This document shows positions 1-7,516 of a stretch of 18,759 nt of DNA, piece by piece. The stretch is from Candidatus Nomurabacteria bacterium (GTDB taxonomy: Bacteria; Patescibacteriota; Minisyncoccia; Phycocordibacterales; PALSA-1337): assembly GCA_943349555.1 (NCBI GenBank), contig CALQZK010000010.1, forward strand, positions 1 to 18,759, written 5' to 3'. Positions within the stretch are counted from its first letter, which is position 1, and every line of letters starts with the position of its first letter. The notes under the pieces are model-generated. The model ran no database searches, was not told the DNA's origin, and saw only the letters and a list, made by a program, of their open reading frames with translations. The translations under genes were made by a program, and so were the position numbers.

Positions 1-30
1 CCAGACCCCTCCTGCGGGCGGGAAGAGAGC

Positions 31-79
31 CGAGGCAGGGCGAAACTAAAACCCCAGTAAAACTGCTCGCCCTGCCGAG
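31..79. repeat. Inverted repeat near window edge
   Basis: The arms GGCAGGGCGA (34-43) and TCGCCCTGCC (67-76) are perfect reverse complements over 10 bases with a 23-base loop. The first 30 bases are also GC-rich, unlike what follows. No T-tract follows, so a simple terminator is not well supported. It may be a structured RNA end or an intergenic repeat cut by the window edge. No gene is visible in 1-269 apart from this and the promoter at 189-217. Confidence 0.4.
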
Positions 80-188
80 TCCATTTACTAGAATTCAAAA
101 TCGAGATTTTCTTGGAAAAAAGTTCGGATTTTGTTCAAAACACCCAGCAATTTCGCAAAAATAGATGTTGTGTATTATAGGAAAATAT

Positions 189-217
189 TTGTGTTCGATT
201 TTGTCATGTTTTATAAT
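189..217 (+). promoter_or_regulatory. Sigma70-type promoter for the zinc-ribbon gene
   Basis: TTGTGT (189-194), a 17-base spacer and a perfect TATAAT (212-217). The predicted start of transcription near 224 leaves a leader of about 45 bases before the ATG at 270. Confidence 0.5.
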
Positions 218-269
218 ACCAGCAGAATTTGTATGTGCCGATTCGTAATCGGCATGAAAAAATTCAAAT

Positions 270-515
270 ATGAAAGAAAAAGAAATATCCGTCAATTGCT
301 TGGAAGAATTAGCTTGGGATCCATCGGTTAATTGCACTTTTCACATGGTGTGTTCGGGTTGCAATAGAGATTATATGGACGTCCTTTCTCTATTGTTTCC
401 AATCCAACACCCATTGCCGTGCACTTTAAGTCTGCATGCACGGTGCCCTTACTGTAGAGATGTATTCTTACCAAGTGTGGTACATAGGCTTGAGTGCAGA
501 TGCCTAGATAAGTAA
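270..515 (+). CDS. Small zinc-ribbon-like protein (81 aa)
   Basis: The family is not recognised. The 81-residue protein carries two CxxC pairs, Cys28/Cys31 and Cys59/Cys62, separated by 27 residues, plus single Cys at 10, 22 and 51 and a Cys-x-Cys near the C-terminus. This layout suits a structural zinc ribbon, which could bind nucleic acid or protein; that role is inference. There is no signal peptide or membrane segment. Reality as a gene is supported by its position between a TATAAT promoter (189-217) and a strong terminator that begins 18 bases after its stop. No clear Shine-Dalgarno precedes the ATG. An upstream ATG at 254 is in another frame. Confidence 0.5.
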   Translation: MKEKEISVNCLEELAWDPSVNCTFHMVCSGCNRDYMDVLSLLFPIQHPLPCTLSLHARCPYCRDVFLPSVVHRLECRCLDK

Positions 516-532
516 TCGAGTTCATTGGATAC

Positions 533-559
533 CTCGCATCCTTCCGATGCGAGTTTTTT
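533..559 (+). terminator. Rho-independent terminator
   Basis: CTCGCATC (533-540), loop CTTCC and GATGCGAG (546-553) form a perfect 8-bp stem followed by six T. It closes the zinc-ribbon transcript and isolates the promoter that follows. Confidence 0.88.
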
Positions 560-562
560 ATT

Positions 563-591
563 TCGACATTCTCCCAATTCTGCGCTATACT
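563..591 (+). promoter_or_regulatory. Promoter giving a leaderless start at 598
   Basis: TCGACA (563-568), a 17-base spacer and TATACT (586-591). The gap to the ATG at 598 is 6 bases, so transcription should begin on or next to the start codon. Confidence 0.55.
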
Positions 592-597
592 CTCCCC

Positions 598-723
598 ATG
601 GCAAAAAGAGAAAGCGCAAGCACAAATAGGAAAACATCACGTTCCAAGAAAACCTCAAAGAGGCTGGCTGCAAAGAAGGTGCGCCTGGCTCTAAAGAAGG
701 ACAGGGATAAGAGGAAAGGGTAA
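598..723 (+). CDS. Very basic 41-residue peptide upstream of ABC exporter
   Basis: An ATG directly downstream of a promoter opens a 41-codon frame in which 18 residues are Lys or Arg, spread along the whole length, with Ser/Thr at the front. It has no membrane segment or cysteine. Its TAA (721-723) abuts the ATG of the ABC exporter at 724, so translation of the two could be coupled. GAGG at 711-714, inside this frame, would serve as the Shine-Dalgarno for the exporter. The composition resembles small ribosome- or nucleic-acid-associated proteins, but no family is recognised. It may alternatively be a translated leader whose main role is to deliver ribosomes to the exporter gene. Confidence 0.5.
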   Translation: MAKRESASTNRKTSRSKKTSKRLAAKKVRLALKKDRDKRKG

Positions 724-2502
724 ATGGACGAAAAGCTCAATAAAGAAAACCTCTACACCGGTCTCAAGGTCTTGTGGAAATATATCAGTCAATACAGACG
801 AGAAATCGTCGTGCTTTCTGTCATGGGAATTTTCTCTGCCATAGGAAATGGAACTATTCCGTATATAGCCGGAAAGTTCTTCGATGCTGTGACTATTCAG
901 GACACTTTGCAGTTCATATCCTATGCCATCCCGCTTTACATCGCCCTTCTCATTCTCTGGTCTTTCATCCAGCTCATTACATATATATTAGATTGGCGTA
1001 TTAATATTTTGAGCGAAAAGTTTTCCAATATCATCTGGCTGGACTATTTGAGCAAGGGCTTCGGCTATCTTCTTCTCCTGCCGATTTCATTTCATAAGAC
1101 GAATAAGATAGGAGAGGTAAGTAATAAGATAAATGTTGCCGCCAGTGCCCTGGAAACTATTGCCGGGCGAATTGTCATTGACCTTTCTCCGCAGATATTG
1201 AGCATTGCCATTGCTTTCATCATTGCCTTCTATCTTCAGCCTTTGCTGGCGCTTCTGCTCCTTATCGGAGTCGTCATCTATATTTTAATTTTTTCAACAA
1301 AAATAAAGCATACCAGCCAGTATCAGAAGGAATATTGGGATGCTCTCAATTTTATTTGGGGGGAATCATACGATGTCATCGGCAATACTTCCGCCGTCAA
1401 GCAGGCTTCTGCCGAGGAATATGAAAGGAGCCGGCTCTCGACAAAAATGAAAAGCGCTGTGCCTCTCTGGATGCGCCTAACCAAGCTCTGGGGAAGCCTG
1501 ACCCTCTATCAACGCATGACCATCCTGGTAACTCAGATCATTATCTTTATCATTTCTGCTTCATATATTAACCAGGGACTTATGACCATCGGTGAACTCA
1601 TCGCTTTCAATACCTACGCCGCTATGGTCTTCGGTCCATTTATTGTCATCGCACGTAATTGGCAGACGATACAGAACGGCATAGTCAATATTCAGGAAAC
1701 GGAAAAAATACTGCAGATTGAGCCGGAAAACTATGATGAAAATGGTTCGGTAAAGCTGGATGTAAAAGGGGATATTGAATTTAAGAATGTTCATTTCCAA
1801 TACGAAGAAGGCAAGCAGGTTCTGGAAAATATTTCTTTTAAAATAAAAGGCGGGCAAGTGGTGGCACTGGTGGGTGAGTCTGGTGTCGGTAAAAGCACCA
1901 TGATTGACCTCATTTCTGCATACCATTTTTCTACAAAAGGTGAAGTTCTCATTGATGGAATTGATATCAAAAAAGTAAATCTTCGACAATTGCGACAGCA
2001 GATTGCTGTTGTTCCGCAGGAAGTTGTCCTTTTCAATGACACTATAAAGATGAATGTGAAGTACGGAAATTTTGAAGCGAATGATGAAGAAATAAAGCAG
2101 GCTACAGTCAAGGCTCATGCCCTGGATTTCATAGAAAAGTTTCCGCAGAAATGGGAGCAGATTGTCGGAGAGCGCGGAGTGAAGCTATCTGTCGGGCAAA
2201 AGCAGAGGGTGGCAATTGCTAGGGCAATATTACGCAATCCCCGCATACTTGTGCTAGACGAGCCTACATCTGCTCTCGATGCTGGTTCGGAAAAGATTAT
2301 TACACAGTCATTGGATGAATTGATGAAGGGCAAGACAACATTTATTATTGCGCACCGCTTGAGTACGGTCCGAAAGGCAAATATTATTTTAGTTTTTAAA
2401 GAAGGGAAAATAATAGAATCCGGCACGCATGATGAACTGCTGAGGATTGAAGACGGTGAGTACAGAAGGCTGTATGAGTTGCAGATTGGGCTGCATGTGT
2501 AG
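724..2502 (+). CDS. ABC exporter half-transporter (fused permease-ATPase)
   Basis: A 592-residue type IV ABC exporter of the MsbA/MdlB/LmrA layout. An N-terminal six-helix membrane domain (about residues 20-320) is followed by a nucleotide-binding domain (about 345-580). Visible motifs are Walker A GESGVGKST near 383-391, Q-loop VVPQE, signature LSVGQ near 488 (canonical LSGGQ), Walker B ILVLDEP near 508, D-loop SALD and the H-loop histidine in IIAHR near 542. It should work as a homo- or heterodimer in the cytoplasmic membrane and export a lipid, peptide or drug-like molecule; the sequence does not tell which. The length is normal for the family. It is expressed with the basic 41-residue peptide just upstream. 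Confidence 0.93.
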   Translation: MDEKLNKENLYTGLKVLWKYISQYRREIVVLSVMGIFSAIGNGTIPYIAGKFFDAVTIQDTLQFISYAIPLYIALLILWSFIQLITYILDWRINILSEKFSNIIWLDYLSKGFGYLLLLPISFHKTNKIGEVSNKINVAASALETIAGRIVIDLSPQILSIAIAFIIAFYLQPLLALLLLIGVVIYILIFSTKIKHTSQYQKEYWDALNFIWGESYDVIGNTSAVKQASAEEYERSRLSTKMKSAVPLWMRLTKLWGSLTLYQRMTILVTQIIIFIISASYINQGLMTIGELIAFNTYAAMVFGPFIVIARNWQTIQNGIVNIQETEKILQIEPENYDENGSVKLDVKGDIEFKNVHFQYEEGKQVLENISFKIKGGQVVALVGESGVGKSTMIDLISAYHFSTKGEVLIDGIDIKKVNLRQLRQQIAVVPQEVVLFNDTIKMNVKYGNFEANDEEIKQATVKAHALDFIEKFPQKWEQIVGERGVKLSVGQKQRVAIARAILRNPRILVLDEPTSALDAGSEKIITQSLDELMKGKTTFIIAHRLSTVRKANIILVFKEGKIIESGTHDELLRIEDGEYRRLYELQIGLHV

Positions 2503-2508
2503 TATTAT
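2479..2508 (+). promoter_or_regulatory. Promoter giving a leaderless Nudix mRNA
   Basis: TTGCAG (2479-2484), an 18-base spacer and TATTAT (2503-2508), starting one base after the ABC exporter stop. The ATG at 2515 is 6 bases further on, matching the spacing seen at several other genes here. Confidence 0.5.
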
Positions 2509-2514
2509 TTGCTT

Positions 2515-2967
2515 ATGGAACACTCCAAGAATTTTCCGGACAGTTTTTATAGAGTTACAGTAAAAGGCCTTTGTGTCAGAGATGGCAAAGTTCTTCTTAT
2601 CCGCGAGGCAGAAAAGATTAGCGGAAAATGGGAAATGCCAGGAGGGGGCTTGGATTTTGGTGAGGATATACAGGAGGGATTTAAAAGAGAGGTAAAAGAA
2701 GAGACTGGGATGGAAGTTGTGAAAATGTCTAAAAGCCCTGTCTATGTATATACATATAAATATGAAAACAGAAGAAATATTGAATGGTATTATTCCTGTG
2801 TTCTTGTATACAGAATTGAATTTAAAGATCTGAATCTCAAACCGACCGACGAGGCTTGTGCTATGGAATTTTTTTCAAAAGATCAGCTTAAGAATCTGCA
2901 ATTCGATGGTCAGTCGAGTAAATTGCCGGAAATTTTTAATCCGGAGGATTTTGAAGGGGAGTTTTAA
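2515..2967 (+). CDS. Nudix hydrolase
   Basis: A 150-residue single-domain Nudix protein that should hydrolyse a nucleoside diphosphate linked to another moiety (NUDIX family); the true substrate cannot be read from sequence. The Nudix box is complete and fits GX5EX7REUXEEXGU: Gly, GLDFG, Glu, seven residues, then REVKEETGM, preceded by KWEMPGG. An in-frame TTG six bases upstream (2509) is a possible start, but it falls between the -10 box and the expected transcription start, so ATG 2515 is preferred. The protein is cytosolic, with no extra domain. It ends in a hairpin shared with the convergent minus-strand gene. Confidence 0.9.
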   Translation: MEHSKNFPDSFYRVTVKGLCVRDGKVLLIREAEKISGKWEMPGGGLDFGEDIQEGFKREVKEETGMEVVKMSKSPVYVYTYKYENRRNIEWYYSCVLVYRIEFKDLNLKPTDEACAMEFFSKDQLKNLQFDGQSSKLPEIFNPEDFEGEF

Positions 2968-2970
2968 AAA

Positions 2971-3019
2971 AGAAAACCGCCCCGCAAGATGACACTTGCG
3001 ACAGGCGGTTGTTAAGTTG
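2971..3019. terminator. Bidirectional two-tier hairpin terminator
   Basis: AACCGCC (2975-2981) pairs with GGCGGTT (3004-3010), and inside it CGCAAG (2983-2988) pairs with CTTGCG (2995-3000). Read on the minus strand the stem is followed by a T-rich tail, so it best terminates the gene at 3050-3652. Read on the plus strand the T-run is weaker and further away. Confidence 0.75.
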
Positions 3020-3049
3020 GTTTTTCGGACCAGGCAGATTCTCTGCTTT

Positions 3050-3652
3050 TTAATCCCAGTGATCCAAGTTGACTCCGAGGGCAGTGAGTTTCTCCCTGCA
3101 GATTTTTAATCCAAATTTGCTGAAGTTTCTGAGACTTTGGAGTTCATATGAAGTCCTCATCCTCAGTCCTCTTACGGTTGAGATATTGTTGTTAATAAGG
3201 CTGTTGACATAACGAGTAGGGATTCCTATACTCATTATTTGAATTTGATCATATTCATAACAATTATGGATATTTATTTCTCCGTTCTTGTCTTCATCCA
3301 ATGAAGTACCAAATATCTGCTGGAGTTCATAACTAACATCAATTTTTTTCTTGCACCACTCCCAGTCGTTCTTCTGGATAAAGAGTCTGACTAGTCCTTT
3401 GATTTTGGTACAGTTATCTCTTTTCTTTTTTTGTCTAAGTAGAATACCCAACTCATTTCCTAATCTGTGAAAGTTTGCGTGCCTTTCACCAAAGACATTG
3501 ACAGCACCACACCGCCAAAGTCTTTTTACAGGTTCCAATTCCCGAAGCATATTTATGCTTCGTTCCTGCATATCCTCGGTAATTAGTACGGTGAGTCTTT
3601 CTAGGAGTACTAGTACTCTTGACAACATGATGTCACTTTCTGAATTATTCAT
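3050..3652 (-). CDS. Free-standing protein with RNA polymerase alpha-CTD-like domain
   Basis: Two hundred residues. The last 59 (about 142-200) align by eye with the RNA polymerase alpha C-terminal domain: IPTRYVNSL matches LSVRSANCL, STVRGL matches RTVGDL, LRNFSKFGL matches TRNFGRKSL, and EKLTALGVNL matches EKLAELGLSL. The residues equivalent to E. coli Arg265 and Asn268, which contact the UP element, are kept (Arg147, Asn150); the Gly of NFG is Ser. The first 140 residues are helical-looking, charged and unrecognised. The start chosen is ATG 3652, which has AAAGG upstream at good spacing. The ATG at 3721 lies upstream of the predicted transcription start. The role is unknown; binding DNA or a transcription regulator is inference. 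Confidence 0.7.
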   Translation of the reverse strand: MNNSESDIMLSRVLVLLERLTVLITEDMQERSINMLRELEPVKRLWRCGAVNVFGERHANFHRLGNELGILLRQKKKRDNCTKIKGLVRLFIQKNDWEWCKKKIDVSYELQQIFGTSLDEDKNGEINIHNCYEYDQIQIMSIGIPTRYVNSLINNNISTVRGLRMRTSYELQSLRNFSKFGLKICREKLTALGVNLDHWD

Positions 3653-3711
3653 AATTACCTTTCTATTGGTTTTTGGTTCTAGCGCCACGATAGCGCGTGC
3701 TGTTTGTTTTA

Positions 3712-3739
3712 AACATATCATAGTTTATATATTTGTCAA
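3712..3739 (-). promoter_or_regulatory. Promoter of the alpha-CTD-like gene
   Basis: On the minus strand a perfect TTGACA (3739-3734), a 16-base spacer and TATGTT (3717-3712). It predicts a leader of about 50 bases with a Shine-Dalgarno, in contrast to the leaderless style of many neighbours. Confidence 0.55.
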
Positions 3740-3811
3740 GTATGTGATGGTGGGGGAGATAAATTTTATTTCTCCTTTCCCTTTGGCCTAAAATACTGTA
3801 TCCTCATATCC

Positions 3812-5329
3812 ATGTCTCAACACGACAAAAACTCCGCCAGACCAGCCGACACCATTCTCCGCTTTGAGGAAGTCAGCTTCGAATACGGCCACAATAAGCC
3901 TATTTTAGACTCTGTAGACTGCTCTGTCCGCAGAGGGTCAAAGGTTACAATCATGGGTCAGAACGGCGCTGGAAAGAGCACAATCTTCCAGCTTATTATT
4001 GGCGCCAATAAGCCGGAGTCCGGCAAAGTGGTCAGGAATCCTGGCTTGAGCATTGCCATTGCTCGCCAAGTTATTCCTAGAGATGAGCTGGATCTTACTA
4101 TAAGAGATTTCTTCCAAAAGGCTTTTAAAGATTCTGCGGATGCCAAACTGCGTAAGGATGACGGTCCAATATATGACATCGATGTGCGCATAGACAAAGT
4201 GTTGGAGGTCGTAAATCTGAAAGCTCCGCATGACCGCATTGTAAAATCTTTTTCCGGAGGACAGCAGGCCAGGTTGCTCTTGGCTTCGGCATTGATCCAG
4301 GATCCGGATCTGCTATTACTCGATGAGCCGACAAATAACCTGGACAAAGCCGGCATCGAACATCTGACTGATTTTCTTAAATCATATTCAAAAACGGTGA
4401 TCGTCATTTCCCATGAAGCAGACTTTCTGAACGCCTTCACTGACGGCGTCCTTTATCTAGATGTCTTTACAAAAAAGTTGGAGCAATATGTCGGAAACTA
4501 TTTCGACGTGATGGAGCAGATCACCGCGCGAGTGGAAAAAGAAAATCGCAAGAATGCGCAGTTAGCAAAGGAGATACAGGAAAATAAAGATAAGGCTAAC
4601 TTTTTCTCCAATAAAGGAGGGCAGATGAGACTGGTGGCGAAAAGAATGCGCGAAAAAGCCGAGGAGCTTGAGGAAGAAAAAGTGGACACTAGAAGGGAAG
4701 ACAAAACCATTCGGCCATTTATTATTCCATCTCAACCAGATTTGGTCGGACCTATTCTTACCATTACCTCATACATGACCCTGAACCAGAAGACTCATAA
4801 GCCCGTTAGTAGGAAAACAAATATTTCACTAAGGCGCAATCAGCACCTTCTTTTAAAAGGTCCGAACGGCATAGGCAAGAGCACGCTATTGGAGTCCATT
4901 GCAAATGGGACTGCCAAGGGAGCCTTGATCGCGGCGGATGTGAAAGTTGGATATTACAGACAGGACTTTTCTACTCTTAACTTCGAAGATACTGTCTACG
5001 ATTCTCTTATTCGTGTCATGGATAAGCAAGTAGAGCAGGTTATGCGTTCTACCGCGGCTGGCTTTCTGATTACCGGAGAAATGATAAATACAAAAATAGG
5101 GGATTTGTCGGAAGGGCAGAAAGGCTTGGTGGCTTTCGCAAGGCTTGTCTTAGAGAGACCTGGTCTGCTTATTTTAGATGAACCGACGAATCATATTAAC
5201 TTCAGGCATATTCCGGTTATTGCGGAGGCATTGGATAAATATGAAGGGGCGATGGTCTTGGTGAGCCATGTTGGGGATTTCGTAGAGAAGATAAGGGTGG
5301 ATGAGGTGCTCGACTTAGCGAAGGTTTGA
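3812..5329 (+). CDS. ABC-F family ATPase (translation factor type)
   Basis: A 505-residue soluble protein with two ABC ATPase domains and no membrane helices, the layout of ABC-F proteins (EttA/Uup/YheS/resistance factors), which bind the ribosomal E site. Domain 1 has Walker A GQNGAGKST near 49, SGGQQARLLLA and LLLLDEPTNNLD near 168. A Lys/Glu-rich helical linker (about 230-300) follows, with RMREKAEELEEE, matching the P-site tRNA interaction motif region. Domain 2 has GPNGIGKST near 350, LSEGQKG and LLILDEPTNHIN near 453. TATCCT (3799-3804) lies 7 bases before the ATG, a possible leaderless start. Whether it acts in housekeeping translation or antibiotic protection cannot be decided. Confidence 0.9.
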   Translation: MSQHDKNSARPADTILRFEEVSFEYGHNKPILDSVDCSVRRGSKVTIMGQNGAGKSTIFQLIIGANKPESGKVVRNPGLSIAIARQVIPRDELDLTIRDFFQKAFKDSADAKLRKDDGPIYDIDVRIDKVLEVVNLKAPHDRIVKSFSGGQQARLLLASALIQDPDLLLLDEPTNNLDKAGIEHLTDFLKSYSKTVIVISHEADFLNAFTDGVLYLDVFTKKLEQYVGNYFDVMEQITARVEKENRKNAQLAKEIQENKDKANFFSNKGGQMRLVAKRMREKAEELEEEKVDTRREDKTIRPFIIPSQPDLVGPILTITSYMTLNQKTHKPVSRKTNISLRRNQHLLLKGPNGIGKSTLLESIANGTAKGALIAADVKVGYYRQDFSTLNFEDTVYDSLIRVMDKQVEQVMRSTAAGFLITGEMINTKIGDLSEGQKGLVAFARLVLERPGLLILDEPTNHINFRHIPVIAEALDKYEGAMVLVSHVGDFVEKIRVDEVLDLAKV

Positions 5330-5335
5330 TATACT
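5327..5335 (+). promoter_or_regulatory. Extended -10 promoter of the VanY gene
   Basis: TG-A-TATACT (TG at 5327-5328, hexamer 5330-5335) overlaps the end of the ABC-F gene. The ATG at 5342 is 6 bases beyond the hexamer. No good -35 box is seen, as expected for an extended -10 promoter. Confidence 0.5.
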
Positions 5336-5341
5336 ACCTAA

Positions 5342-6265
5342 ATGGATCACAAGATGACCAAGAGAATAACACAGCAAGATATTCAGAAATTTATACCCAT
5401 TGCCGCTTTCGCTATTCTTCTTGGTATAAGTATTTACGAATATGTGAAGATTCATGTTTTGACCAGATACATCGAAGTCCTTTCTGCAAGCACAACCTCT
5501 TTCCAGGCCCAGACTGCTTCCACGACAGAAGAGATTAAGGCAAGCATAAAGGAGACTCACGCTACTCTCGCTGCTGCTCTCAATCAGCAAAGTCTAAATG
5601 TCGGTGCTGTAGAACAGAGGCTTAAAGAACAAGTTGGTAATGTCGCTGGCACAGTCTCCACTCTGCAGAAGTTAAGTAAAACCGATCCGGAACTACTGGC
5701 AAAATATTCCAAAGTTTTCTTTTTGAGTGAGAACTATGCCCCAGCTCGCTTGACGGAGATTCCAGAGGCGCAGAAATATTCTGATAAAAAAGCTGTTTCT
5801 ATACATGCCGATGTTTGGCCTTATCTTAAGAATATGATTGATGATGCAAAGAAAAATGGAATTGAACTTTATGTATCTTCCGGCTACAGATCATTTACAG
5901 AACAGAAAAATCTCAAGAGTGATTACAAAGTGATTTATGGAGCTGGCACTGCGAATCAGTTTTCTGCAGAACAAGGATATTCTGAACATCAGCTCGGCAC
6001 AACCTTGGATTTCCTGACGACAGGCATTGGAGGCGATCTAGACCGCTTCGAAGGTACAGCAGCCTACAATTGGCTATTGGCAAACGCCCACCGATACGGC
6101 TTCATCCTTTCGTATCCGAAGAATAATCAGTACTATCAGTTCGAGCCATGGCATTGGCGATTTGTCGGGGTAAAGTTGGCGACAGAGTTGCGTGTCCAGG
6201 GAAAAAATTTCTACGATCTTGATCAGAGGAAAATTGATGAGTATTTAGTGAGTGTGTTTGAGTAG
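5342..6265 (+). CDS. D-alanyl-D-alanine carboxypeptidase, VanY/M15B family
   Basis: A 307-residue membrane-anchored zinc peptidase that should trim the terminal D-Ala of peptidoglycan stem peptides. It has a single N-terminal membrane segment (about residues 18-36), then an Ala/Gln-rich helical stalk (about 45-110) that would place the enzyme in the envelope, then the M15 domain. Zinc-site motifs are intact: SSGYRSFTEQ near 179, SEHQLGTTLDF near 214 (His and Asp ligands) and EPWHWRFVG near 268 (catalytic Glu, His ligand). The start follows an extended -10 box by 6 bases. With the M23 peptidase downstream it forms a small cell-wall remodelling group. Confidence 0.92.
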   Translation: MDHKMTKRITQQDIQKFIPIAAFAILLGISIYEYVKIHVLTRYIEVLSASTTSFQAQTASTTEEIKASIKETHATLAAALNQQSLNVGAVEQRLKEQVGNVAGTVSTLQKLSKTDPELLAKYSKVFFLSENYAPARLTEIPEAQKYSDKKAVSIHADVWPYLKNMIDDAKKNGIELYVSSGYRSFTEQKNLKSDYKVIYGAGTANQFSAEQGYSEHQLGTTLDFLTTGIGGDLDRFEGTAAYNWLLANAHRYGFILSYPKNNQYYQFEPWHWRFVGVKLATELRVQGKNFYDLDQRKIDEYLVSVFE

Positions 6266-6273
6266 GGGGGTTG

Positions 6274-6282
6274 TGATATAAT
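6274..6282 (+). promoter_or_regulatory. Extended -10 promoter of the two-helix membrane gene
   Basis: TG-A-TATAAT (TG at 6274-6275, hexamer 6277-6282) lies just after the VanY stop. It predicts a short leader of about 19 bases. A second TATAAT at 6290-6295 lies closer to the ATG at 6308 and is an alternative. Confidence 0.45.
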
Positions 6283-6307
6283 TCTATATTATAATTAACA
6301 TAATAAA

Positions 6308-6571
6308 ATGAATCATATAAATCCACATAAAGCAGGTTTGGCATTAGGTTCTTTGACTGGCGGTGCGCATATAGTATGGTCTATTCTAGTGTTGTTGGGT
6401 TGGGCTGGTCCTCTTATTAATTTCATATTCTGGGCACATATGGTTGAGCCTACTTACCAAGTAGGAGTTTTCGCTTGGACTCAGGCCATCATCCTTATCA
6501 TTGTCACTGCTCTGATAGGATATGTAGTAGGGCGAGTCTTCGGATTGTTGTGGAACAAGATGCAGGGTTAG
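6308..6571 (+). CDS. Small membrane protein with two helices (87 aa)
   Basis: An uncharacterised 87-residue protein. The front holds a small-residue-rich helix (KAGLALGSLTGGAHIVWSIL, running to about residue 40, with an AGPLINFIFWAHM turn), and the back holds a second strongly hydrophobic helix (about 56-78, AIILIIVTALIGYVVGRVF) ending in a short basic tail. There is no signal peptidase site. It resembles short membrane proteins of unknown function that I associate with Patescibacteria; that is recollection, not a search result. It sits between two cell-wall peptidase genes, but nothing in it shows a wall-related job. Confidence 0.7.
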   Translation: MNHINPHKAGLALGSLTGGAHIVWSILVLLGWAGPLINFIFWAHMVEPTYQVGVFAWTQAIILIIVTALIGYVVGRVFGLLWNKMQG

Positions 6572-6613
6572 ATATTCTAGAAATATAATGCCTATTTGTA
6601 CGTCTGAATGTAA

Positions 6614-7441
6614 ATGCTAAAACTTCACATTCTCCTCACCTTACTTTTCCTCCCTCTCTTTTCCTCTGCCCAAAACATCACAATAGCTCCAGAAAATATC
6701 ATTCAAGGTGATCCGGTTATGATTACAATAGATAGAGCGGTTAAAAGGGTTACTTTCGATAATACAAACGTCTCCACATTTACTTACAATAAGAAAACAA
6801 GCGGTCTCATTCCGATCAGCCTGACAAAAAAGCCTGGAGATTATATTTTTAAAATTGAATTGAAAGACGGACGAATGATGGAAAAAACAATCACAGTCAA
6901 AGAAAGAAAAGAGATAGAAGCTCCATTAGGCATTCCGGAAAAGCTTGGAGGAAATACTACGGCTAGCCAGAATAACTTGGTCAGCACATTATCAAAAGAA
7001 AATGCCAGCTTGGAAAATATAAAGACGGACAGTAAGGCTCTATGGAGCAAGGCTTTCAAATTTCCTTTGAAAGAGCAGATTATTACAGACCCCTATGGTT
7101 ACAATCGCAAGACAGGGGAATACACCATCACTCATAAAGGCACAGACTTCCGTGCGAAAGAGGGAACAAAGGTTATGGCTATGAATGCTGGTGTTGTCCG
7201 CTCGGCTCGTATTTTTAGCATATATGGCAACACTATCGTCGTTGATCATGGCTTGGGCTTGCAGACTTTCTACATGCACTTATCGAAGATAAATGTGAAG
7301 GTAGGAGATACGGTGAGGGCATGGCAGATTATAGGCTTATCAGGTCAGACAGGGTATGCCGAAAGTCCACATTTACATACTACAGTGAGGATTAATGGAA
7401 TCTCTATTGACCCAATGAGATTTATGGAGTTCTTCAAATAG
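6614..7441 (+). CDS. Secreted M23 family metallopeptidase
   Basis: A 275-residue protein with a clear Sec signal peptide (residues 1-20, hydrophobic LLTLLFLPLF ending SSAQ). A beta-rich Ig-like region (about 22-95), a Ser/Asn-rich spacer and a C-terminal LytM/M23 domain (about 160-272) follow. Zinc ligands are visible in HKGTD near 174 and HLHTTVR near 253; the family usually reads HLHFE, so the residues after HLH are atypical but the ligand is kept. The GNTIVVDHG and FYMHLS strands are also canonical. It should cut peptidoglycan cross-bridges outside the membrane, or bind the wall if weakly active. TATAAT at 6584-6589 lies 24 bases before the start. Confidence 0.9.
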   Translation: MLKLHILLTLLFLPLFSSAQNITIAPENIIQGDPVMITIDRAVKRVTFDNTNVSTFTYNKKTSGLIPISLTKKPGDYIFKIELKDGRMMEKTITVKERKEIEAPLGIPEKLGGNTTASQNNLVSTLSKENASLENIKTDSKALWSKAFKFPLKEQIITDPYGYNRKTGEYTITHKGTDFRAKEGTKVMAMNAGVVRSARIFSIYGNTIVVDHGLGLQTFYMHLSKINVKVGDTVRAWQIIGLSGQTGYAESPHLHTTVRINGISIDPMRFMEFFK

Positions 7442-7516
7442 AACCTTGCTTTTTATCGAACAATCTATTATGGTTTAGCCAGAAGTAAAGTTCCAACAAT
7501 CAACAAAAGGCTAAAA

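Noticed and set aside
31..79. tRNA or other known structured RNA
   Set aside because: Only one stem is visible, with no cloverleaf, anticodon arm or CCA end. It is kept only as an inverted repeat.
95..337. 80-codon frame on the minus strand and a 66-codon frame on the plus strand (131-331)
   Set aside because: No ribosome site or motif. They overlap a plus-strand promoter and the start of the zinc-ribbon gene.
1561..2118. Long frame of 185 codons on the minus strand inside the ABC exporter
   Set aside because: It is opposite a clear ABC ATPase coding region and has no motifs; it is a shadow frame.
3653..3721. Longer N-terminus (23 residues) of the alpha-CTD-like protein
   Set aside because: The predicted -10 box lies within it, so that ATG would not be transcribed. 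A Shine-Dalgarno supports the start at 3652.
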